A program made the translations under genes and the position numbers. From NCBI RefSeq assembly GCF_023701745.1, contig NZ_JAJOZB010000001.1:1488001-1552000 (forward strand): a stretch of DNA of 64,000 bases, in the 5' to 3' direction. Positions within the stretch are counted from its first letter, which is position 1; the number at the start of each line of letters is the position of its first letter. Origin of the DNA: Streptomyces sp. RKAG293 (lineage in GTDB: Bacteria; Actinomycetota; Actinomycetes; Streptomycetales; Streptomycetaceae). Positions 60,533 to 64,000 of the stretch are shown piece after piece. The notes below the pieces were generated by a model, which made no database searches, was not told where the DNA came from, and was given only the letters and a program-made list of their open reading frames with translations.

Positions 60533-61869
60533 GAGGTGTAGATGGCCTTCGCCTGGCTCTCCGCGCTCTTCAGCAACGAGGCGATGTTGCCGGAACTCGG
60601 GTCCGCGATGAACTTCTGGATGATCGAGATCATGGCGTTGGCCATGGCCGGGTCCGCGTCGCGGTCCATGAACTGGGCGACGGCCTTGCACTTGGCGATC
60701 TCGGCGACCGACTTCGTCTGGATCGCGTTGTAGGACGGCACCTTCAGTCCGGTGGCCAGGCCGACGTCCCATTGGTCGGTCTTGAGGAACTCGGCTTCGG
60801 CCGCGCCGCTGCCGATGTACTCCAGGACCTTCTTGGCGGCGACGCTGTTCTTGGCCTTCTTGCTGAGCATGAAGCCGTCGGTGGGCGCGTCCATGTAGTC
60901 CGTGCCGAACGCCGGGTTGATCTCGGGGAAGACGAAGAAGTCCAGGTCGTCGAGGTTCGCCTTGTCGGTGACGTACTGCGCGGCGACCTGGTTGGTGCCC
61001 TGGAACATCATGCCGGCCTGCTTGGTCTCCAGGGCCTTGGCGGCGTCCTGCCAGATCCGGCCGTTGGCGCCGCTCTGCACGTACGGCATCAGCTGGGCCC
61101 AGTGGTCGAACACCTGGGTCACCCCCGGGTCGGTCCACGGGATCTCGTGCTTCATGAGCTTCATGTGGTAGTCGTAGCCGTTGATCCTCATGTTGAGGAT
61201 GTCGAACGTGCCCAGCGCGGGCCAGCCGTCCTTGTCGGCGAAGGCGATCGGGATCATGCCGTCGGCCTTCATCTTCTTGGCCAGGGCGAGGTACTGGTCC
61301 CAGTTGGTGGGGACGGTGTAGCCCTTGGCCCGGAACACGCTCTTGTTGTAGAAGACCACCCACGGGTAGTTGTACATCGGCACCAGGTACTGGTGGCCGT
61401 CCAGACCGGTCGACAGCTTCTTGGCGGCGGGGCCGAAGTTGCCGCCGATCTTCTCCCAGACGTCGTCGAGCGGCAGCGCGAGGCCCTGGGCCGCGAAGTA
61501 CTGCATGCGGTAGCCGGCGAACCAGGTGAACAGGTCGTCCGGCGTGCCCTGCAGATAGCTGGTGATGTTGGTCTGGAAGGTGTTGTGGTCGACTGTGTTG
61601 ATCTTGATCGCCGACCCGGACGCCTTGGTGGCCGCGGCCGCCAGTGCCGCGAACGCGGTCTTCGCGGCGGGGTCCGAGTAGTTGGAACCGAAGGTCACCT
61701 GACCTCCGGCAGAGCCGCTGTCGCTCGGCGTGGACGAGGAGCTGTCGCAGGCCGAGAGCAGTCCGCCCGCGACGGAGAGACCTGCGATGCCGGCCATGCC
61801 CCTGAGCAGGGTGCGGCGACTCGGCGATGACCCCGGATTGTTGCTGCCCGGCGAGCCGACATCCGACAT
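60529..61869 (-). CDS. Sugar-binding lipoprotein of a CUT1 ABC transporter
   Basis: The 446-residue protein starts with a twin-arginine-like signal, SPSRRTLLRGMAGIAGLSVA, ending in the lipobox LLSAC, so it should be exported folded by Tat and lipid-anchored. The mature part has the extracellular solute-binding (family 1) pattern: YLQGTPDDLFTWFAGYRM, VPMYNYPWVVFYNKSVF, NQVAAQYVTDKANL and a PEINPAFGTDYMDAPTDGFM near the end. It captures a sugar or oligosaccharide for the two permeases encoded directly downstream. GGAGG lies four bases before the ATG. The ligand is unknown. Confidence 0.9.
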   Translation of the reverse strand: MSDVGSPGSNNPGSSPSRRTLLRGMAGIAGLSVAGGLLSACDSSSSTPSDSGSAGGQVTFGSNYSDPAAKTAFAALAAAATKASGSAIKINTVDHNTFQTNITSYLQGTPDDLFTWFAGYRMQYFAAQGLALPLDDVWEKIGGNFGPAAKKLSTGLDGHQYLVPMYNYPWVVFYNKSVFRAKGYTVPTNWDQYLALAKKMKADGMIPIAFADKDGWPALGTFDILNMRINGYDYHMKLMKHEIPWTDPGVTQVFDHWAQLMPYVQSGANGRIWQDAAKALETKQAGMMFQGTNQVAAQYVTDKANLDDLDFFVFPEINPAFGTDYMDAPTDGFMLSKKAKNSVAAKKVLEYIGSGAAEAEFLKTDQWDVGLATGLKVPSYNAIQTKSVAEIAKCKAVAQFMDRDADPAMANAMISIIQKFIADPSSGNIASLLKSAESQAKAIYTS

Positions 61870-61999
61870 GGTGCCTCCATGGGTGGTCTGTTGTCTGTGG
61901 TCTGCGGTGGTCTGCGGTCACGATGCGGTGCACTGGATGCGGTGCGGCGAAGAGACGGAAGGGGAGGCCCCGCTGGGGGACCTCCTAGCACCTGATGGT

Positions 62000-62011
62000 T
62001 TCGAACAAAAT
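62000..62011. promoter_or_regulatory. Candidate operator upstream of the sugar ABC operon
   Basis: TTCGAACAAAAT (ATTTTGTTCGAA on the minus strand) includes the palindrome TTCGAA and lies 131 bases upstream of the binding-protein start. A near-copy with one substitution (ATTTTGTTGGAA) occurs on the plus strand at 62568-62579. A/T-rich elements like this stand out in GC-rich DNA and may bind the local sugar regulator, which is not in the window. Confidence 0.35.
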
Positions 62012-62050
62012 TCAACAGGATTAACCGGGACCTCGCTCGCAGGGGTAGTT

Positions 62051-62248
62051 CTACGCCCCCTTACCCAGGGGCGTCAACGCTCCACCCCGTTGGTGTTGTG
62101 GGACCGTGATGTAGCAGTACGAGCCGCTCCGGACTGCGGAAATCGACATCGGGTGCTCCCCGGAGCGGTCACGGGGGACGGGAACGGGGGCCAGGACACG
62201 CCCTGACCAGTCAAACAAGTTCACATACGTTGCTTCAAGATGCACCAT
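62051..62248 (-). CDS. Small hypothetical ORF, weakly supported
   Basis: A 65-residue frame from ATG 62246-62248, beginning MVHLEATYVNLFDWSGRVLA and containing SISAVRSGSYCYITVPQHQ. The composition looks more protein-like than surrounding frames, and no long antisense gene exists here. There is no ribosome binding site, so it may be a remnant. Confidence 0.22.
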   Translation of the reverse strand: MVHLEATYVNLFDWSGRVLAPVPVPRDRSGEHPMSISAVRSGSYCYITVPQHQRGGALTPLGKGA

Positions 62249-62586
62249 AGATCGCGCTTGCCATCCCCGGGCATCCGGGCCGGCCGGGGCGCGCGGCCGA
62301 CGAGCCCAGGCCGGGCCTGCCCTCCGCCGACGCTTCGGAAGGGCGGTCCGGCCTTCTGCCGGGCGGGCACCGTTGCGTTCGCACATGGCTCGAGGGCGTC
62401 ACGCCGAGGAGGATCGTCGACAGGAGCCGGCCGCCGGGGCTCGACGCCCCGGAGGGCACGCCGACCGCACGACGGCCCCGCTCCGTGCCGCGACCTCCCC
62501 TGGAGGGCCGCACCGGGTCGGGTCCACCGGCCTGAGCCCTCGGTGCCATCCCGTTGAGTTCCGCCGTATTTTGTTGGAACATGCGA

Positions 62587-62625
62587 GAAGCGCACCCGGT
62601 CGGTGGTACCGATCGGGTGCGCTTC
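62587..62625 (-). terminator. Strong hairpin terminator of the ricin-domain gene
   Basis: GAAGCGCACCCG (62587-62598) and CGGGTGCGCTTC (62614-62625) form a perfect 12-bp stem with a 15-base loop that holds a further GGTACC palindrome. It lies 45 bases after the stop of the minus-strand ricin-domain gene and should end its transcript. Confidence 0.8.
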
Positions 62626-62669
62626 CCTGACTCAGTGCGATGTCGGCCGATGCCTGACCCGGTGCGGTG

Positions 62670-64000
62670 TCAGGCGATGGTCCAGTGCTGCCGCGGCAGA
62701 TCGGTGTCCGTCTGCTGGGTGACCGTGCCACCGTCGGAGGTCGACGAGGTCGTCAGCAGGAGTCCGCTGTGGACGTTGGTGATCGTGTAGGCGCCGGAGG
62801 CCAGCTTCGCCACCCGCCATTTCTGGTTGGCTCCCCCGGTGCAGGTCCACTGGACCACTGCCGTGCCCGGTGCGGTGGCGCCTCCGGCATCGTCGGCGCA
62901 CAGGCTGGAGTAGGCGTTGACGAGGGTGTAGGAGCCGTCGGACTGCTGGGTGAAGACCCAGTTCTGGTTCTTTCCACCGTTGAGCGACCAGGTGTCGAGC
63001 TGGACGCCCGGCTCCGTGTGCCAGTCGGGATCATCGAGACCCTTGCCGGACAGGGAGACCGTGTGCGTGCCGTTGAGGTTGCCCGCGGCCGTGCCGGCGG
63101 TCAGGGTCAGGGCCTGCTCGGCAGCGGTGCGTGAGCCGCCGACGGAGTTGCCCGTGCCGTTGGTCCAGGTGCGGGCCGGGGTCGTCTCGGCGGGCCGGCC
63201 GGCGTCGGACGACATGCCGAGAACCAGCCCGCTGTAGCGGTTGACCAGGCGGTATGTGCCGGTTTGCGTACCGGTGGTGGTCACGTTGCTGATGAGGAAC
63301 CACTGCTGGCCGACGGTGGGACCGCCGGACCCCACCGTGGTGGCGGTCGGCTTGGTGGCCCAGGCGCGGTCGGCCGTAGAAGCGGAGTCCACCCCGAGCA
63401 GCTGACCGGTGGCGGCGTTGGTGATGCGGAACGACCCGTCGCCGTTGGCGGCGAAGCTCCAGGACTCCCGGCTCGACCCGGTGGCGGCCGTGACGGAGGT
63501 GGTGGCCGAGCTGCCGGCGGCCTGGGCGAGGACCCGGCCGGACCCGCTGCCGATCGTGTACGTCTTCGCCGGGTCGACCGGCGAGGGTGCCGGGGCGGAC
63601 GAGTCGATCGTGAGGTTGACGTACTCGCCGGAAGCGCCGCCGGAGCATCCGAAGGAGCAGTACGAGCGGAAGTTCTTGCCGACGACGGTGGAGCTGGTCC
63701 TGTTCGCGCTGTCCAGGAACCACCGGTACCAGGAGGCGGTGTGGTGGCTGCCGGTGTCGCCGATCAGCGTCCACTTCTGCGTGGCGAGGTTGTCGGTGGC
63801 GTAGATCTGCTGCGGGGCGTTGCCGCTCTGGTCCACCGCCTGCGGTTCACCGATGTACAGGCCCAGATAGGCGTTGTAGGTGATGTCCATGACGAACAGC
63901 GGTGAGGTCGGCGGCATCGTGCCGGCTGCGACCTGCTGGTCCACGCTGCCGGTGTTGGCCGGGTTGTACTCGGCCGATGCGGGGGTGTATCCGGTGCCGC
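62670..64000 (-). CDS. Secreted ricin-B-lectin-domain protein, 5' part beyond the window
   Basis: The C-terminal 440 or so residues of a protein whose start lies past the right edge. The first visible part (NAPQQIYATDNLATQKWTLI, SYCSFGCSGG) looks like a catalytic or carbohydrate-binding domain, probably a glycoside hydrolase, but I cannot name the family. From about 63550 leftward comes a ricin-type trefoil with repeats such as ITNAATGQLLGVDS, YRLVNRYSGLVLGMS, YTLVNAYSSLCADDAGG and QKWRVAKLASGAYTITN, ending QQTDTDLPRQHWTIA. Such domains bind galactose-type or xylan sugars. It is followed by a strong terminator. The neighbouring sugar ABC operon could import what it releases. Confidence 0.8.
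   Translation of the reverse strand, partial: GTGYTPASAEYNPANTGSVDQQVAAGTMPPTSPLFVMDITYNAYLGLYIGEPQAVDQSGNAPQQIYATDNLATQKWTLIGDTGSHHTASWYRWFLDSANRTSSTVVGKNFRSYCSFGCSGGASGEYVNLTIDSSAPAPSPVDPAKTYTIGSGSGRVLAQAAGSSATTSVTAATGSSRESWSFAANGDGSFRITNAATGQLLGVDSASTADRAWATKPTATTVGSGGPTVGQQWFLISNVTTTGTQTGTYRLVNRYSGLVLGMSSDAGRPAETTPARTWTNGTGNSVGGSRTAAEQALTLTAGTAAGNLNGTHTVSLSGKGLDDPDWHTEPGVQLDTWSLNGGKNQNWVFTQQSDGSYTLVNAYSSLCADDAGGATAPGTAVVQWTCTGGANQKWRVAKLASGAYTITNVHSGLLLTTSSTSDGGTVTQQTDTDLPRQHWTIA

Larger units (their letters stand above)
61870..62586. other. 720-bp intergenic region, ABC operon promoter side
   Basis: No strongly supported gene is present. Items recognised: the ribosome binding site of the sugar-binding-protein gene, a TTCGAACAAAAT element at 62000-62011, a weak 65-residue minus-strand frame (62051-62248), and a related element at 62568-62579. 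The stretch 62250-62540 is GC-rich with only arginine-heavy frames and I see nothing else in it. Confidence 0.4.

Overview
The window is high-GC DNA with GC-rich third codon positions, GTG and TTG starts, apparently leaderless genes, WXG100/EccC/EccD type VII secretion (T7SS) genes and many MarR/TetR regulators. This points to a filamentous actinomycete, most likely Streptomycetaceae (Streptomyces or a close relative). No rRNA, tRNA, CRISPR array or intact insertion sequence was recognised. All calls are by reading alone; no search was run.

Layout. 1-4.2 kb: accessory DNA with gene tails, a MarR/NmrA divergent pair with an inverted-repeat operator, a frameshifted nucleotidyltransferase relic, a P-loop kinase, an FG-GAP fragment and a small membrane protein. 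4.3-13.1 kb: a compact cassette of a fold-type III PLP decarboxylase, a PhyH-type Fe(II)/2-oxoglutarate oxygenase, a DXD-containing unknown protein, a GNAT and an MFS pump, followed by a second MFS gene, a methyltransferase and a TetR regulator with a 27-bp palindrome between the last two. It reads like a small specialised-metabolite cluster. 13.6-18.4 kb: GlpD-like dehydrogenase, TetR, alkyl-DHAP-synthase-like FAD enzyme and a DagK/YegS-like kinase, a plausible ether-lipid or glycerolipid module.

19.1-50.9 kb: a T7SS locus. It holds EccC, EccD, four small WXG-type proteins with YxxxE motifs, a secreted ESX-like protein, a beta-helix/AAA (EccA-like) fusion, a single-pass membrane protein and a LuxR-type regulator. 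EccB, EccE and mycosin are not in the window. Next to EccC is an 18.65-kb gene for a 6217-residue protein. It has a WXG-like N-terminus, 100-residue tandem repeats, a duplicated caspase/CHAT-like module, repeated beta-rich modules, an HExxH metalloprotease-like site, an AbiEii-like nucleotidyltransferase signature and further C-terminal domains. I read it as a giant, probably T7SS-exported, multi-enzyme polymorphic-toxin-like protein and the most interesting object here.

51.1-64 kb: a secreted amidase with FG-GAP repeats; a glycolipid-binding-domain protein coupled to a TetR gene; an APC permease with a YtcJ-like amidohydrolase; a three-gene sugar ABC transporter operon; and the C-terminal part of a secreted ricin-B-lectin-domain protein cut by the right edge. 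Single-base deletions in G/C runs interrupt the beta-helix/AAA gene and one ABC permease, and a GG-to-G change interrupts the nucleotidyltransferase relic. These may be assembly errors or real decay.
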